64,000 nucleotides of DNA from Pseudomonas sp. FEN (GCF_904067045.1 NZ_CAJFDC010000036.1:1318001-1382000), one strand, 5' to 3'; positions 54,383 to 63,992 are shown, counted from the stretch's first letter. Numbers and translations are program-made. The notes: generated by a model from the letters alone, not told the origin.

Positions 54383-57232
54383 ATGACGCGCACCCACGAA
54401 ATTCGCCCGAACCTGGACGAGGGAATCGATCGCAAAGTCCTCAGCCAACTGCGCGCGCGCTTCCTCAAGCTCAATCAGGGGCGCCTGGGGCGCGCCCTGG
54501 AAGGCCTGTCGCCACGCCAACAGGTGGTGCTGAATCTGTTGCCGCTGTTTTTCCACGTCAATCATCCGTTGCTGCCCGGGTACGTCTCGGGCAGCACCCC
54601 GGCCGGGCTGTCGAACTATGAGCCCGACGAACTGGCCCTGGCCGAAGCCCAGCGCCTGACTCGCTCCTTTTCCTACAAGAGCCGCCATGGCAATCCACCA
54701 CGGCCAATCCACGGCCTGTTCCTGATGGGTAGCCTGGGCACCCTGGCCCAGGCCGATGAAAGTGACATGGATATGTGGGTCTGCCACGCCAGCGATCTGA
54801 GCCAGGGTGAAATCGCCGAGCTGCGCAAGAAGTGCCAGTTGCTCGAGGCCTGGGCCGCCAGCCAGGGCGCCGAGGCACATTTCTTCCTGATCGACCCGAG
54901 TCGCTTCATGCGCGGCGAGCGCGATGCGCAATTGAGCTCGGAAGATTGCGGCACCACCCAGCATTACCTGTTACTGGACGAGTTCTACCGCACCGCTATC
55001 TGGCTCGCCGGGCGCACGCCACTGTGGTGGCTGGTGCCAGTGTACGAGGAACAGCACTATGCCCCCTACACCCACACCTTGCTGTCCAAGCGCTTTATCC
55101 GGGCCAGCGAAACCCTCGATCTCGGCCACCTGGCCCGGATTCCGCCGGGAGAATTCATCGGTGCCGGGCTCTGGCAACTGTTCAAGGGCATCGAGTCACC
55201 CTACAAATCAGTCCTCAAGCTGCTGTTGATCGAGGTCTATGCCAGCGAACACCCGCGGGTCGAATGCCTGAGCCTGCGCTTCAAGCAGGCGGTGTTCGCC
55301 AATCATCACCTGGACCTGGATGAGCTGGACCCCTACATCATGGTCTACCGGCGTATCGAAGAGTACCTCAAGGCCCGCAACGAACCGGAACGCCTGGAAC
55401 TGGTGCGCCGCAGCCTGTACCTGAAGGTTAACCGTAAACTCACCGGCCAGAGCGCGAGCAGCACCAACTGGCAGCGCCGGCTGCTGGGACGGCTGGCCAG
55501 CGAATGGGGCTGGGACCGCCGACAGCTGGCCCTGCTCGACAGTCGCAGCCAGTGGAAAGTCCGTCAGGTCAGCAGCGAACGCCGGGCCCTGGTCAACGAG
55601 CTCAACTACAGCTATCGCTTCCTGACCCAGTTCGCCCGTACCGAACAGGCGGTCAGCCTGATCAACAAGCGCGACCTCAATGTCCTCGGTCGCCGCCTGT
55701 ATGCCGCGTTCGAACGCAAGGCCGGCAAGATCGAGTTCATCAACCCCGGCATCGCCCCGGACCTGGCCGAAGACACCCTCACCCTGGTCCAGTCGCCCAA
55801 CCGCAAGGAACCGGGGCAAACTCACTGGGGCCTGTACAACGGCAGTCTGAGCGCCCTGGAATGGGAACACTTCGCCCCGATCAAACGCAGCCACGAGCTG
55901 CTGGAACTGCTGACCTGGTGCCACCGCAACGGCGTCATCGACAGCAGCACGCGCCTGTCCCTGCACCCCGGTGGCAGCGACCTGAGCGAGTTCGAACTGT
56001 TCAACCTGCTTGGCAGCCTGCAACAAACCCTCGCCCTGCCGCTGGACCCCGCCAGCGAGGAGCAGCTGCTGCGCCCCAGCATCCCGACCGAAGTACTGAT
56101 CCTGGTGAACGTCGGGGTCGACCCGCTCAAGCACCATCGCGACCTGAATATCCTGATGACCACCGAGCGCACTGACTCGCTGAGTTACGCGGGGGTCAGG
56201 GAAAATCTGGTGCTGACCCTCGACCAGGTCACGCTCAATAGCTGGAACGAGGTACTGATCAATCATTACCACGGTCCTCACGCCCTGCTCGACTGCCTGC
56301 GCGACTACCTCAGCCACCTGCCGCCCGATCGCCAATTGCCGCGACTGAGGGTGCGCTGCTTCTGCCACAACCGCGCGCAATTCATTGCCCAGCGGGTGGA
56401 GGAAGTGCTCAACACCGCCCAGGAACTGCTGCTCGGCAACCTCAACCATCGGTACCTGGTCCAGGTCCAGCAGCACTACCATGTACTGGAACTGGTCCAG
56501 GGCCATGTCAAGCATATTGCCCTGGACAGCCTGCCGGGGCTGCTCAACTACCTGAGCCAGGAGCAGTCCGCCTACAGCCCACTGTATGTGGACGTGCGGG
56601 CGATGGAAGGGCACGACCTGGCCCTGGTACTGCCCATGGGCCAGCCCGAATGCGTGCAGGTGTTCTACCGGACCCACGACACACACGCCGAACTGTACGT
56701 GCTCGACGAATTCAACGCCCTGTGGCAGCAACACCTGCCGTTCCACGACGAGCAAAGCCTGCTGGTACCGCTGCAACGCTTCCTGCAGTCGATCCTCTAC
56801 CGCCGCGAGGCGCTGATGCCCATGGATACGACACGGCCCTCGGCGGCACTGGAAACCCTGTATTACCAGTTGCAACCCTCGGCGCCGGGACAGGCACGCC
56901 GGGTCGAGACGCGACCGGCACCGCAAACGCCGGTCAACAAGCCGTTCTACGACGTCCAGGCGATTGTCGGCAGGGCCGGGACGAACGAAGTCCAGGTCAC
57001 CTTGTATTGCAATCAGCAGGAGTTTTCCGAACTGGAATACGGCGACCAGCTATTTATCAAGGTCGCTCGGGAAATCGTTGGCCAGCGCCAGGAAGTCGAG
57101 CGCTACCGTTGCTACATCACCGATCTGGACCTTAGCGCGTTGATCGCTGACGGACAGGGCTCGAGCAATCTCTACCTGCGCTACAAGGCCGAACTGGAAA
57201 ACGCGCTGAACCTGGCACTGGACCAGGTCTGA
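54383..57232 (+). CDS. cyaA: Class I adenylate cyclase
   Basis: 949 residues, in the range of the Pseudomonas class I enzymes and longer than the 848 of E. coli CyaA. The N-terminal catalytic domain contains GLFLMGSLGTLAQADESDMDMWVC, with the nucleotidyltransferase-like GS-x(n)-DxD motif. The C-terminal part is regulatory in enterobacteria. It makes cAMP in the cytosol for the CRP-family protein Vfr. It is unrelated in sequence to the ExoY-like gene at 7928. No glucose-phosphorylation genes are nearby. Confidence 0.94.
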   Translation: MTRTHEIRPNLDEGIDRKVLSQLRARFLKLNQGRLGRALEGLSPRQQVVLNLLPLFFHVNHPLLPGYVSGSTPAGLSNYEPDELALAEAQRLTRSFSYKSRHGNPPRPIHGLFLMGSLGTLAQADESDMDMWVCHASDLSQGEIAELRKKCQLLEAWAASQGAEAHFFLIDPSRFMRGERDAQLSSEDCGTTQHYLLLDEFYRTAIWLAGRTPLWWLVPVYEEQHYAPYTHTLLSKRFIRASETLDLGHLARIPPGEFIGAGLWQLFKGIESPYKSVLKLLLIEVYASEHPRVECLSLRFKQAVFANHHLDLDELDPYIMVYRRIEEYLKARNEPERLELVRRSLYLKVNRKLTGQSASSTNWQRRLLGRLASEWGWDRRQLALLDSRSQWKVRQVSSERRALVNELNYSYRFLTQFARTEQAVSLINKRDLNVLGRRLYAAFERKAGKIEFINPGIAPDLAEDTLTLVQSPNRKEPGQTHWGLYNGSLSALEWEHFAPIKRSHELLELLTWCHRNGVIDSSTRLSLHPGGSDLSEFELFNLLGSLQQTLALPLDPASEEQLLRPSIPTEVLILVNVGVDPLKHHRDLNILMTTERTDSLSYAGVRENLVLTLDQVTLNSWNEVLINHYHGPHALLDCLRDYLSHLPPDRQLPRLRVRCFCHNRAQFIAQRVEEVLNTAQELLLGNLNHRYLVQVQQHYHVLELVQGHVKHIALDSLPGLLNYLSQEQSAYSPLYVDVRAMEGHDLALVLPMGQPECVQVFYRTHDTHAELYVLDEFNALWQQHLPFHDEQSLLVPLQRFLQSILYRREALMPMDTTRPSAALETLYYQLQPSAPGQARRVETRPAPQTPVNKPFYDVQAIVGRAGTNEVQVTLYCNQQEFSELEYGDQLFIKVAREIVGQRQEVERYRCYITDLDLSALIADGQGSSNLYLRYKAELENALNLALDQV

Positions 57233-57291
57233 AGGCGCTGCCGGCGAAGACTGCCAGTCGAGTCATGCAACCCGCGCCCTCCGCGATCGGC

Positions 57292-57705
57292 TCAGAGGTG
57301 GAAATCACCGGCGGCTTCCGGCTGGTACTCCACCTCCAGCAAATTCAGCTTCAGGGTCTTGCCACCTGGGGCTGGCCAGTCGATGTGCTGGCCGACCTGC
57401 AAACCGAGCAAGGCGCTGCCCACTGGCGCAAGAATGGAAATCCGGCCTTCATCGGCATTGGCATCCTGCGGGTAGACCAGGGTCAGGCGATAATCCTTGC
57501 CGCTGCCCTCTTCTCGGCAGTGCACCCGGGAGTTCATGGTCACGACACCGGCCGGCACTTCTTCGTGGCCTACCACGCTGTCGGCGCGGTCCAGTTCGGC
57601 TTGCAGGGCGATAACACCAGGCAGCGTGTCGTCCAGGCTGTCGATCAGGCGCTCCAGACGTTGCACGTCAAGGCGGGTGAGGATGATGGAAGGTGCGGTG
57701 TTCAT
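57292..57705 (-). CDS. rnk: Rnk nucleoside diphosphate kinase regulator
   Basis: 137 residues: a short helical arm (LTRLDVQRLERLIDSL) and a GreA/GreB-type C-terminal domain (RISILAPVGSALLGLQVGQHIDW). Rnk binds RNA polymerase and raises NDK activity in P. aeruginosa and E. coli. The start at 57705 (MNTAPSIILTRLD) is the family's. It converges on cyaA with 59 bp between. Confidence 0.9.
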   Translation of the reverse strand: MNTAPSIILTRLDVQRLERLIDSLDDTLPGVIALQAELDRADSVVGHEEVPAGVVTMNSRVHCREEGSGKDYRLTLVYPQDANADEGRISILAPVGSALLGLQVGQHIDWPAPGGKTLKLNLLEVEYQPEAAGDFHL

Positions 57706-57799
57706 GATCCAGGCAGACTCCTTTTTTCTGCACGATAAAAGCAAAACCCGGAGCGGGCGCTCGGCCCTGTGGAGATATGAGGCCGCCCCATGGAGAGAG

Positions 57800-57860
57800 G
57801 ACCGACCTGTGGCAAGGGGACCGACCTGTGGTAAGCGGGCCGACCTGTAGTGAGGGAGCT
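57800..57860. repeat. Degenerate about 20-bp tandem repeat upstream of rnk
   Basis: ACCGACCTGTGG occurs at 57801 and 57820 and CCGACCTGTAG at 57840, giving three loosely conserved units. It leads directly into a REP-type repeat and may be a decayed set of half-elements. Confidence 0.55.
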
Positions 57861-57865
57861 TGCCT

Positions 57866-58015
57866 GTAGTGAGGGGGCTTGCCCCCGTTCGGCTGCGAAG
57901 CAGCCGTAAAACCGGCGGATGCATCCTACCTGACAAGCCGCATTCAGCGTTTTCAGGGCCGCTTCGCGCCCCAGCGGGGGCAAGCCCCCTCGCCACAGGC
58001 AAGCCCCCTCGCCAC
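57866..58015. repeat. REP/BIME element with an extra half-copy
   Basis: Inverted pair of GTAGTGAGGGGGCTTGCCCC ... GGGGCAAGCCCCCTCGCCAC, followed by a second CAAGCCCCCTCGCCAC directly adjacent (ending 58015). A partial GTAGTGAGGGAGCTTGCC also precedes it. Confidence 0.85.
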
Positions 58016-58032
58016 AATGCGCTACAACCCTG

Positions 58033-58257
58033 TCAGGCCCGCGCCTGGCGCTGCCGGGCCTGCTCGCAGATCAGCCGACGGCGCGCATCGTCCGCCGCGC
58101 GCCACTCACGGATATCTTCGACGTGTCGAAAACAGCCGATACAAATTTTCTGCTCGTCCAGCCGGCAAAGGCTCACACAAGGCGACGGCACGGCCGGGCT
58201 GACGTTGCTGTACAACGGCTTGGCGGGACGTACCGGAGCGGTTTGCTGCGTCACCAT
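58033..58257 (-). CDS. DUF1289 small cysteine-rich protein
   Basis: 74 residues with the DUF1289 core PCVSLCRLDEQKICIGCFRHVEDIREW; the four cysteines may bind a metal. Its ATG shares one base with the cyaY stop, so it is translationally coupled to frataxin. That pairing suggests an iron or iron-sulphur link, but the family's function is unknown. Confidence 0.82.
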   Translation of the reverse strand: MVTQQTAPVRPAKPLYSNVSPAVPSPCVSLCRLDEQKICIGCFRHVEDIREWRAADDARRRLICEQARQRQARA

Positions 58258-58613
58258 CAGATCTCTTCGAAATCCAGCTCGACACCGGCCTGGTCCTGGG
58301 TAAAGCGCGCCAGGATCTCGTTGAGCTTCTCTTCGCTCTTCACACAGAACCAATAGCTGCCGTCCTCATCCTCGCTGCTGCTTTCCTTGTACTCGAAGTG
58401 ATAGCCGCCGGTGGGCTTGGCCGTCGCCAGCCAGAGCTGACGCAAAGGTTCCTGGCGACTGAAGATCAGCTGGCTGCCGCCTTCGAACTTCACAGTGAGT
58501 ACACCCGCGGAGTTTTCCAGGTCCACATCCAGGCCACTCTCATCGAACACCTCTTCCAGGTTTTCCAGGGTGCTATCGACCAGATCGTGAAAACGGGCTT
58601 CAGTCAAACTCAT
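58257..58613 (-). CDS. cyaY: Frataxin homologue CyaY
   Basis: 118 residues with the acidic first helix (TLENLEEVFDESGLDVDLENS) and the beta-sheet segments GVLTVKFEGGSQLIFSRQEPLRQLWLA and GGYHFEY. CyaY binds iron and regulates IscS-based cluster assembly. The N-terminal start at 58613 is the one that begins MSLTEARFHDL. It is divergent from lptM with 215 bp between. Confidence 0.93.
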   Translation of the reverse strand: MSLTEARFHDLVDSTLENLEEVFDESGLDVDLENSAGVLTVKFEGGSQLIFSRQEPLRQLWLATAKPTGGYHFEYKESSSEDEDGSYWFCVKSEEKLNEILARFTQDQAGVELDFEEI

Positions 58614-58828
58614 TGCGCGAACCTCGAAAAATGCCTGTCCCTTCAAGCGCCGCAAGATACGAGCGCTCCCGGACGATTGCGAAGCATAACCACGTAGGGC
58701 CAAGAGTGACATCAATAATCCGCACAATGCGACCCGGGCGCCGCCGGACGGCCAGCGGCCCGCATAGGCAAGCCGCCGGGTGGCCGGTATACTCCGGCGC
58801 AATTAATGCTTTTTCAAAGGATTTCGCC

Positions 58829-58990
58829 ATGAAGCGCCTGATCTCTTCCCTTGCTGCGCTCCTCGCGATCGCTTGCCTCGTCTCCGCCTGTGGTCAGAAA
58901 GGTCCGCTGTATCTACCCGATGACAGCCAGAACCCGAACGACCAGGCCAAGTCCTCGCAGGCCAAAGCGCACCAGCACGACACCTACTAA
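58829..58990 (+). CDS. lptM: Small lipoprotein LptM (LppL)
   Basis: 53 residues: lipoprotein signal with lipobox LVSACGQKGPLYLPDD, typical of YifL/LptM. In E. coli, LptM helps LptD mature in the outer membrane; the Pseudomonas gene by lysA was named lppL. AAAGG lies eight bases before the ATG. It is 9 bp from lysA and probably co-transcribed. Confidence 0.9.
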   Translation: MKRLISSLAALLAIACLVSACGQKGPLYLPDDSQNPNDQAKSSQAKAHQHDTY

Positions 58991-58999
58991 GGGATCACC

Positions 59000-60247
59000 A
59001 TGGAAGCTTTTAACTACCGTGGCGGTGAGCTGTTCGCGGAAGGTGTAGCTTTGTCCACCATTGCCGAACGCTTTGGCACGCCGACCTACGTCTACTCCCG
59101 CGCCCACATCGAGGCGCAGTACAACGCTTATGCCAGTGCCCTCGAAGGCATGCCACACCTGGTGTGCTTCGCAGTGAAAGCCAACTCCAACCTGGGCGTG
59201 CTGAATGTCCTGGCACGTCTCGGCGCCGGTTTCGACATCGTCTCCCGTGGCGAACTGGAGCGCGTCCTGGCCGCTGGCGGCAGCGCCGACAAGATCGTCT
59301 TCTCCGGTGTCGGCAAGACCCGCGAAGACATGCGCCGCGCCCTGGAAGTCGGCGTGCACTGCTTCAACATCGAATCCACCGACGAGCTGGAGCGCCTGCA
59401 AGTAGTGGCGGCCGAGCTGGGCGTGCGTGCGCCGATCTCGCTGCGGGTCAACCCGGACGTCGACGCCGGCACCCACCCGTACATCTCCACCGGTCTCAAA
59501 GAGAACAAGTTCGGCATCGCCATTGCCGACGCCGAGGATGTCTACATCCGCGCCGCACAGTTGCCGAACCTGGAAGTACTGGGTGTCGATTGTCATATCG
59601 GCTCGCAACTGACCACCCTGGACCCCTTCCTCGACGCCCTCGACCGCCTGCTGGCGCTGATCGACCGCCTCGGCGAATGCGGCATCCACCTGCACCACAT
59701 CGACCTCGGTGGCGGCGTGGGCGTGCGTTATCGCGACGAAGAGCCACCCTTGGCGGCCGACTACATCAAGGCCGTGCGTGAACGTCTGGCCGGTCGTGAC
59801 CTGGCGCTGATGTTCGAGCCGGGCCGCTACATCGTCGCCAATGCCGGTGTGTTGCTGACCCGGGTCGAGTACCTCAAGCACACCGAACACAAGGATTTCG
59901 CCATCGTTGACGCGGCGATGAACGACCTGATCCGCCCGGCCCTGTACCAGGCCTGGATGGACGTCAGCGCCGTGCATCCGCGCGAAGGCGCCGGGCGGCT
60001 CTACGACATCGTCGGGCCGATCTGCGAGACCGGCGATTTCCTGGCCAAGGAACGTCAGCTGACGCTGGAAGAAGGCGACCTGCTGGCCGTGCACTCGGCC
60101 GGCGCCTACGGGTTCGTCATGAGCTCCAACTACAACACTCGCGGCCGCGCCGCCGAAGTGCTGGTGGATGGCGAGCAGATGTTCGAAGTGCGTCGTCGCG
60201 AGACGCTCGCCGAGTTGTATGCCGGCGAAAGCCTGCTGCCGGAGTAA
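59000..60247 (+). CDS. lysA: Diaminopimelate decarboxylase
   Basis: 415 residues, fold-III PLP enzyme: VKANSN with the PLP lysine, the glycine-rich IDLGGGVGVRY, FEPGRYIV, and the C-terminal active-site PICETGDFLA. It converts meso-DAP to lysine. It starts nine bases after lptM and is followed by dapF four bases later, a tight lysine/peptidoglycan unit. Confidence 0.96.
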   Translation: MEAFNYRGGELFAEGVALSTIAERFGTPTYVYSRAHIEAQYNAYASALEGMPHLVCFAVKANSNLGVLNVLARLGAGFDIVSRGELERVLAAGGSADKIVFSGVGKTREDMRRALEVGVHCFNIESTDELERLQVVAAELGVRAPISLRVNPDVDAGTHPYISTGLKENKFGIAIADAEDVYIRAAQLPNLEVLGVDCHIGSQLTTLDPFLDALDRLLALIDRLGECGIHLHHIDLGGGVGVRYRDEEPPLAADYIKAVRERLAGRDLALMFEPGRYIVANAGVLLTRVEYLKHTEHKDFAIVDAAMNDLIRPALYQAWMDVSAVHPREGAGRLYDIVGPICETGDFLAKERQLTLEEGDLLAVHSAGAYGFVMSSNYNTRGRAAEVLVDGEQMFEVRRRETLAELYAGESLLPE

Positions 60248-60251
60248 GACC

Positions 60252-61082
60252 ATGCTGCTGCGTTTTACCAAGATGCACGGCCTGGGCAACGACTTCATGG
60301 TCCTCGACCTGGTCAGCCAGCACGCGCACATCCAGCCCAAACACGCAAAGCAATGGGGTGACCGCCATACCGGTATCGGCTTCGACCAGTTGCTGATCGT
60401 CGAGGCACCGAGCAACCCGGAAGTGGATTTCCGCTATCGGATCTTCAACTCCGACGGTTCGGAAGTGGAACAATGTGGCAACGGGGCCCGCTGTTTCGCC
60501 CGTTTCGTGCTCGACAAGCGCCTGACCGCCAAGCGCCAGATCCGCGTCGAAACCAAAAGTGGGATCATCGAGCTGGATGTCCGCCAGGACGGCCAGATCA
60601 GTGTGAACATGGGCCCACCGCGCCTGGTACCGGCCGAGATCCCCTTCCAGGCCGAGCAACAGGCTACGAGCTACGCCGTGGAGGTTGACGGCCAGAGCGT
60701 CGACCTGGCCGCCGTTTCCATGGGCAACCCCCATGCCGTGCTGCGCGTCAGCGACATCAACAGCGCGCCGGTACATGAACTGGGGCCGAAGATCGAACAT
60801 CACCCGCGCTTCCCGGCCCGGGTCAATGTCGGTTTCCTGCAAGTGATTGACCGCCACCGGGGACAACTGCGAGTCTGGGAGCGTGGCGCCGGGGAAACCC
60901 AGGCCTGCGGGACCGGAGCCTGCGCCGCCGCGGTGGCCGCCATCAGCCAGGGCTGGATGGATTCGCCGGTGACCCTCGACCTGCCCGGCGGACGCCTGTC
61001 CATCGAATGGGCGGGTGCCGGCCAGCCGGTGATGATGACTGGCCCCGCCGTTCGGGTGTATGAAGGACAAGTGCGTCTATAA
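60252..61082 (+). CDS. dapF: Diaminopimelate epimerase
   Basis: 276 residues with both catalytic cysteines: QCGNGARC and ACGTGACA. It interconverts LL- and meso-diaminopimelate, the substrate of lysA and a peptidoglycan building block. The start at 60252 (MLLRFTKMHGLGNDF) is the standard one. Confidence 0.97.
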   Translation: MLLRFTKMHGLGNDFMVLDLVSQHAHIQPKHAKQWGDRHTGIGFDQLLIVEAPSNPEVDFRYRIFNSDGSEVEQCGNGARCFARFVLDKRLTAKRQIRVETKSGIIELDVRQDGQISVNMGPPRLVPAEIPFQAEQQATSYAVEVDGQSVDLAAVSMGNPHAVLRVSDINSAPVHELGPKIEHHPRFPARVNVGFLQVIDRHRGQLRVWERGAGETQACGTGACAAAVAAISQGWMDSPVTLDLPGGRLSIEWAGAGQPVMMTGPAVRVYEGQVRL

Positions 61083-61095
61083 GCGAGCCAATACC

Positions 61096-61821
61096 ATGAC
61101 CGATCAGCCTCAGGTTCCAGCCGAACAGCCCAACGAGCCGCCCGCACAGAGCCTTGAGGCGGCGCGCGTCGCCGCCTACCTGGAGGCTCATCCGGATTTC
61201 TTCGTCGACCACGAGGAATTGCTGCCGGCGTTGCGCATTCCTCATCGACGCGGCGATACGGTGTCGCTGGTGGAACGCCAGATGAAAATCCTCCGCGAGC
61301 GCAACATCGAGATGCGTCATCGCCTGTCGCAATTGATGGATGTGGCCCGGGACAACGACCGCCTGTTCGAGAAAACCCGCCGTCTGATCCTCGCGCTGAT
61401 GGACGCCGCCAGCCTGGACGACCTGGTCATGGCCGTGGAAGACAGCCTGCGCCAGGATTTCCAGGTGCCCTTCGTCAGCCTGATCCTGTTCGGTGACAAT
61501 GCCATGCCGGTGGGTCGCTGGGTCAGCCACGCCGAAGCCCAGCAAGCCATCGGCGGCCTGCTCTCGGAAGGCAAGAGCATCAGTGGCAGCCTGCGTGAAC
61601 ACGAGCTGGACTTCCTGTTCGGCGAAGAACAGCGCAAGCAGATCGGCTCGACCGCCGTGGTCGCCATCAGCCATCAGGGCGTGCATGGTGTCCTGGCCGT
61701 GGCCAGCCGTGATCCGCAGCACTACAAAAGCTCGGTGGGCACCCTGTTTCTCAGCTATATCGCCGAAGTCATGGGCCGCGTCGTTCCACGCTTCACCCCC
61801 GCCCTGCGCTCGGTGCGCTAG
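61096..61821 (+). CDS. DUF484-family protein (GAF-like)
   Basis: 241 residues, with VAAYLEAHPDFFVDHEELL at the N-terminus and a GAF-like fold afterwards (VALSVISHQ-like core). It always sits between dapF and xerC in Pseudomonas, but its function is unknown. It starts 13 bp after dapF and ends two bases before xerC. Confidence 0.88.
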   Translation: MTDQPQVPAEQPNEPPAQSLEAARVAAYLEAHPDFFVDHEELLPALRIPHRRGDTVSLVERQMKILRERNIEMRHRLSQLMDVARDNDRLFEKTRRLILALMDAASLDDLVMAVEDSLRQDFQVPFVSLILFGDNAMPVGRWVSHAEAQQAIGGLLSEGKSISGSLREHELDFLFGEEQRKQIGSTAVVAISHQGVHGVLAVASRDPQHYKSSVGTLFLSYIAEVMGRVVPRFTPALRSVR

Positions 61822-61823
61822 CC

Positions 61824-62720
61824 ATGGAGCGTCAGCTGGACGCCTACTGCGAGCACCTGCGCAGTGAGCGCCAGGTGTCGCCCCACACGCTGCAGGCCTA
61901 TCGCCGCGACCTGGACAAGGTCCTGGCCTTTTGCGCCAAGGAACAGATCGGCAGCTGGAGTGTCCTGGATATCCAGCGCCTGCGCCGCCTGATCGCCCGC
62001 CTGCACCAGCAGGGCCAGTCCTCTCGCAGCCTGGCCCGCCTGCTTTCGGCGGTGCGCGGGCTGTACCAGTACCTCAACCGCGAAGGCCTGTGCAATCACG
62101 ACCCGGCCACCGGCCTGGCCCCGCCCAAGGGCGAACGGCGCCTGCCGAAAACGTTGGACACCGACCGGGCCCTGCAATTGCTGGACGGAGGGGTGGAGGA
62201 CGACTTTATCGCCCGCCGCGACCAGGCCATTCTGGAGCTGTTCTATTCCTCCGGCCTGCGCTTGTCGGAACTGACCGGGCTTGATCTGGACCAGCTGGAC
62301 CTGGCCGATGGTCTGGTCCAGGTCCACGGCAAGGGCAGCAAAACCCGCGTCTTGCCAGTCGGTCGTAAAGCCCGCGAAGCCCTGCTGGCCTGGCTCCCGC
62401 TGCGCGCCCTGAGCAATCCGGCCGACGCCGCCGTGTTCGTCAGCCAGCAAGGCCGGCGCCTCGGGCCCCGGGCCATTCAACTGCGGGTCAAGGCCGCCGG
62501 CGAGCGCGAACTGGGACAGAACCTGCACCCACACATGCTCCGGCACTCCTTCGCCAGCCATTTGCTGGAGTCGTCCCAGGATCTGCGCGCCGTGCAGGAA
62601 TTGCTTGGCCATTCGGACATCAAGACCACGCAGATCTATACCCACCTGGACTTCCAGCACCTGGCGACCGTCTACGACAGCGCCCATCCCCGAGCCAAAC
62701 GCAGCAAGGACAGTGAGTAA
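61824..62720 (+). CDS. xerC: Tyrosine recombinase XerC
   Basis: 298 residues: core-binding domain (1-100, VSPHTLQAYRRDL) and catalytic domain with the R-K-H-x-x-R-H/W-Y set: SSGLRLSEL, VHGKGSKTR, HMLRHSFASHLLE, LGHSDIKTTQIYTHL (Tyr nucleophile). With XerD it resolves chromosome dimers at dif. In P. aeruginosa it is called Sss. It shares one base with the next gene. Confidence 0.96.
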   Translation: MERQLDAYCEHLRSERQVSPHTLQAYRRDLDKVLAFCAKEQIGSWSVLDIQRLRRLIARLHQQGQSSRSLARLLSAVRGLYQYLNREGLCNHDPATGLAPPKGERRLPKTLDTDRALQLLDGGVEDDFIARRDQAILELFYSSGLRLSELTGLDLDQLDLADGLVQVHGKGSKTRVLPVGRKAREALLAWLPLRALSNPADAAVFVSQQGRRLGPRAIQLRVKAAGERELGQNLHPHMLRHSFASHLLESSQDLRAVQELLGHSDIKTTQIYTHLDFQHLATVYDSAHPRAKRSKDSE

Positions 62721-63427
62721 TGACGATTCAGCTGATCACCTTCGACCTCGACGACACCCTGTGGGATACCGCGCCGGTGATCCACAGCGCGGAGAACGTT
62801 TTGCGTGAATGGCTGGCCGAGCACGCACCCAACCTGGGCGGTGTGCCGGTGGAGCATCTGTGGGCGATTCGCGAACGAGTGCTGCTCCAGGAGCCGACAC
62901 TCAAGCACCGCATCAGCGCCCTGCGCCGCCGGGTGCTGTTCCACGCCCTGCAAGAGGCGGGTTACCCGCATGCACAGGCTTCGGAGCTGGCGGAAGAAAG
63001 CTTCGAGGTATTTATCCATGCCCGGCACCAGATCGAGGTGTTTCCGGAGGTCGAACCGACCCTGGAGGCCCTGGGCCGCTCCTTTGCCCTGGGCGTGGTC
63101 ACCAATGGCAACGCGGACGTGCGCCGTCTCGGGCTCGCCGACTATTTCCGCTTTGCACTGTGCGCTGAAGACATTGGCATCGCCAAGCCGGACTCACGGC
63201 TGTTCCATGAAGCCCTGGTGCGCGGCGGGAACATCCCGGCCAGCGCGGCGGTGCATATCGGCGATCACCCTGGGGACGACATCGCCGGGGCCCAGCAGGC
63301 CGGTCTGCGGGCGATCTGGTACAACCCCACGGGCAAGGCCTGGGAAGCGGAACGGCAGCCGGATGCGCAGGTTCGCAGCCTGACCGAGTTGCCGGTACTG
63401 CTGGCCGGCTGGAACAGCCCTGCCTGA
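62720..63427 (+). CDS. HAD-superfamily hydrolase (YigB-like)
   Basis: 235 residues with the four HAD motifs: DLDDTLWDT (nucleophile and acid Asp), VVTNGNAD, IAKPDSRLF (Lys), and IGDHPGDDIAGA. Cytosolic phosphatase; the usual partner of xerC, and in E. coli YigB acts on FMN. The ATG overlaps the xerC stop by one base, so the two are coupled. Confidence 0.88.
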   Translation: MTIQLITFDLDDTLWDTAPVIHSAENVLREWLAEHAPNLGGVPVEHLWAIRERVLLQEPTLKHRISALRRRVLFHALQEAGYPHAQASELAEESFEVFIHARHQIEVFPEVEPTLEALGRSFALGVVTNGNADVRRLGLADYFRFALCAEDIGIAKPDSRLFHEALVRGGNIPASAAVHIGDHPGDDIAGAQQAGLRAIWYNPTGKAWEAERQPDAQVRSLTELPVLLAGWNSPA

Positions 63428-63441
63428 GTAACACTTGTGGT

Positions 63442-63572
63442 GTGGCGAGCGGGCTTGCCCGCGCTCGGCTGCGTAGCAGTCGTAAAACCGACCACCTCGG
63501 CCTGCCTGAGGCACCGGATTCGCAGGTTTTAGGGCCGCTTCGCAGCCCAGCGCGGGCAAGCCCGCTCGCCAC
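63442..63572. repeat. REP/BIME element
   Basis: Inverted pair of GTGGCGAGCGGGCTTGCCCGCGC repeats with inner hairpins, between convergent HAD hydrolase and sutA. Confidence 0.9.
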
Positions 63573-63605
63573 AGACCCGCCGCCCCTGCCCAATCAGGAG
63601 CCATG

Positions 63606-63634
63606 AAAAAGCCCGCAGCGACGGCGGGCTTTTT
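63606..63634 (-). terminator. Intrinsic terminator downstream of sutA
   Basis: Perfect 11-base stem AAAAAGCCCGC/GCGGGCTTTTT with a seven-base loop, followed by a T run; it ends the sutA transcript and may also stop readthrough from the other side. Confidence 0.85.
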
Positions 63635-63662
63635 CAACAAAGCAGAAACCGGACGCTGAAAC

Positions 63663-63992
63663 TCAGATAGGCCGGCTACCGTATTTGTTATCCGGCTTCT
63701 TGGGCGGATCGGCCACCACATTGGCCTCGACTTCCTGCACCTTGCCGCCACGCGCGAGGAACTCTTCCATGGCCTTGGCCAGGGCATCGCGTTCCTTGTT
63801 CTTGGCTTCGACACTCGGCAGCTCGTCAACCGACACCGCTGCCTTGGCCTTGCCCTTGGCGGTCGGTACCGGCGCGTCACCACCATCATCATCGGCAACG
63901 TCTACGTCTTCAGCCGCCGCTTCGAGACCTTCTTCGGTTTCGTCGTCTTCACCGACCTCGAGGTCGTCGTTTTCCAGATCATCGTCGCTCAT
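63663..63992 (-). CDS. sutA: SutA-like RNA polymerase-binding regulator
   Basis: 109 residues. A very acidic, probably disordered N-terminus (DDDLENDDLEVGEDDETEEG), a conserved helix NKERDALAKAMEEFLARGGKV and the tail VVADPPKKPDNKYGSRPI match SutA, a Pseudomonas regulator that helps transcription of ribosomal and housekeeping genes in slow growth. The predicted ATG is 9 bp from the window edge, so its promoter lies outside. Confidence 0.85.
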   Translation of the reverse strand: MSDDDLENDDLEVGEDDETEEGLEAAAEDVDVADDDGGDAPVPTAKGKAKAAVSVDELPSVEAKNKERDALAKAMEEFLARGGKVQEVEANVVADPPKKPDNKYGSRPI

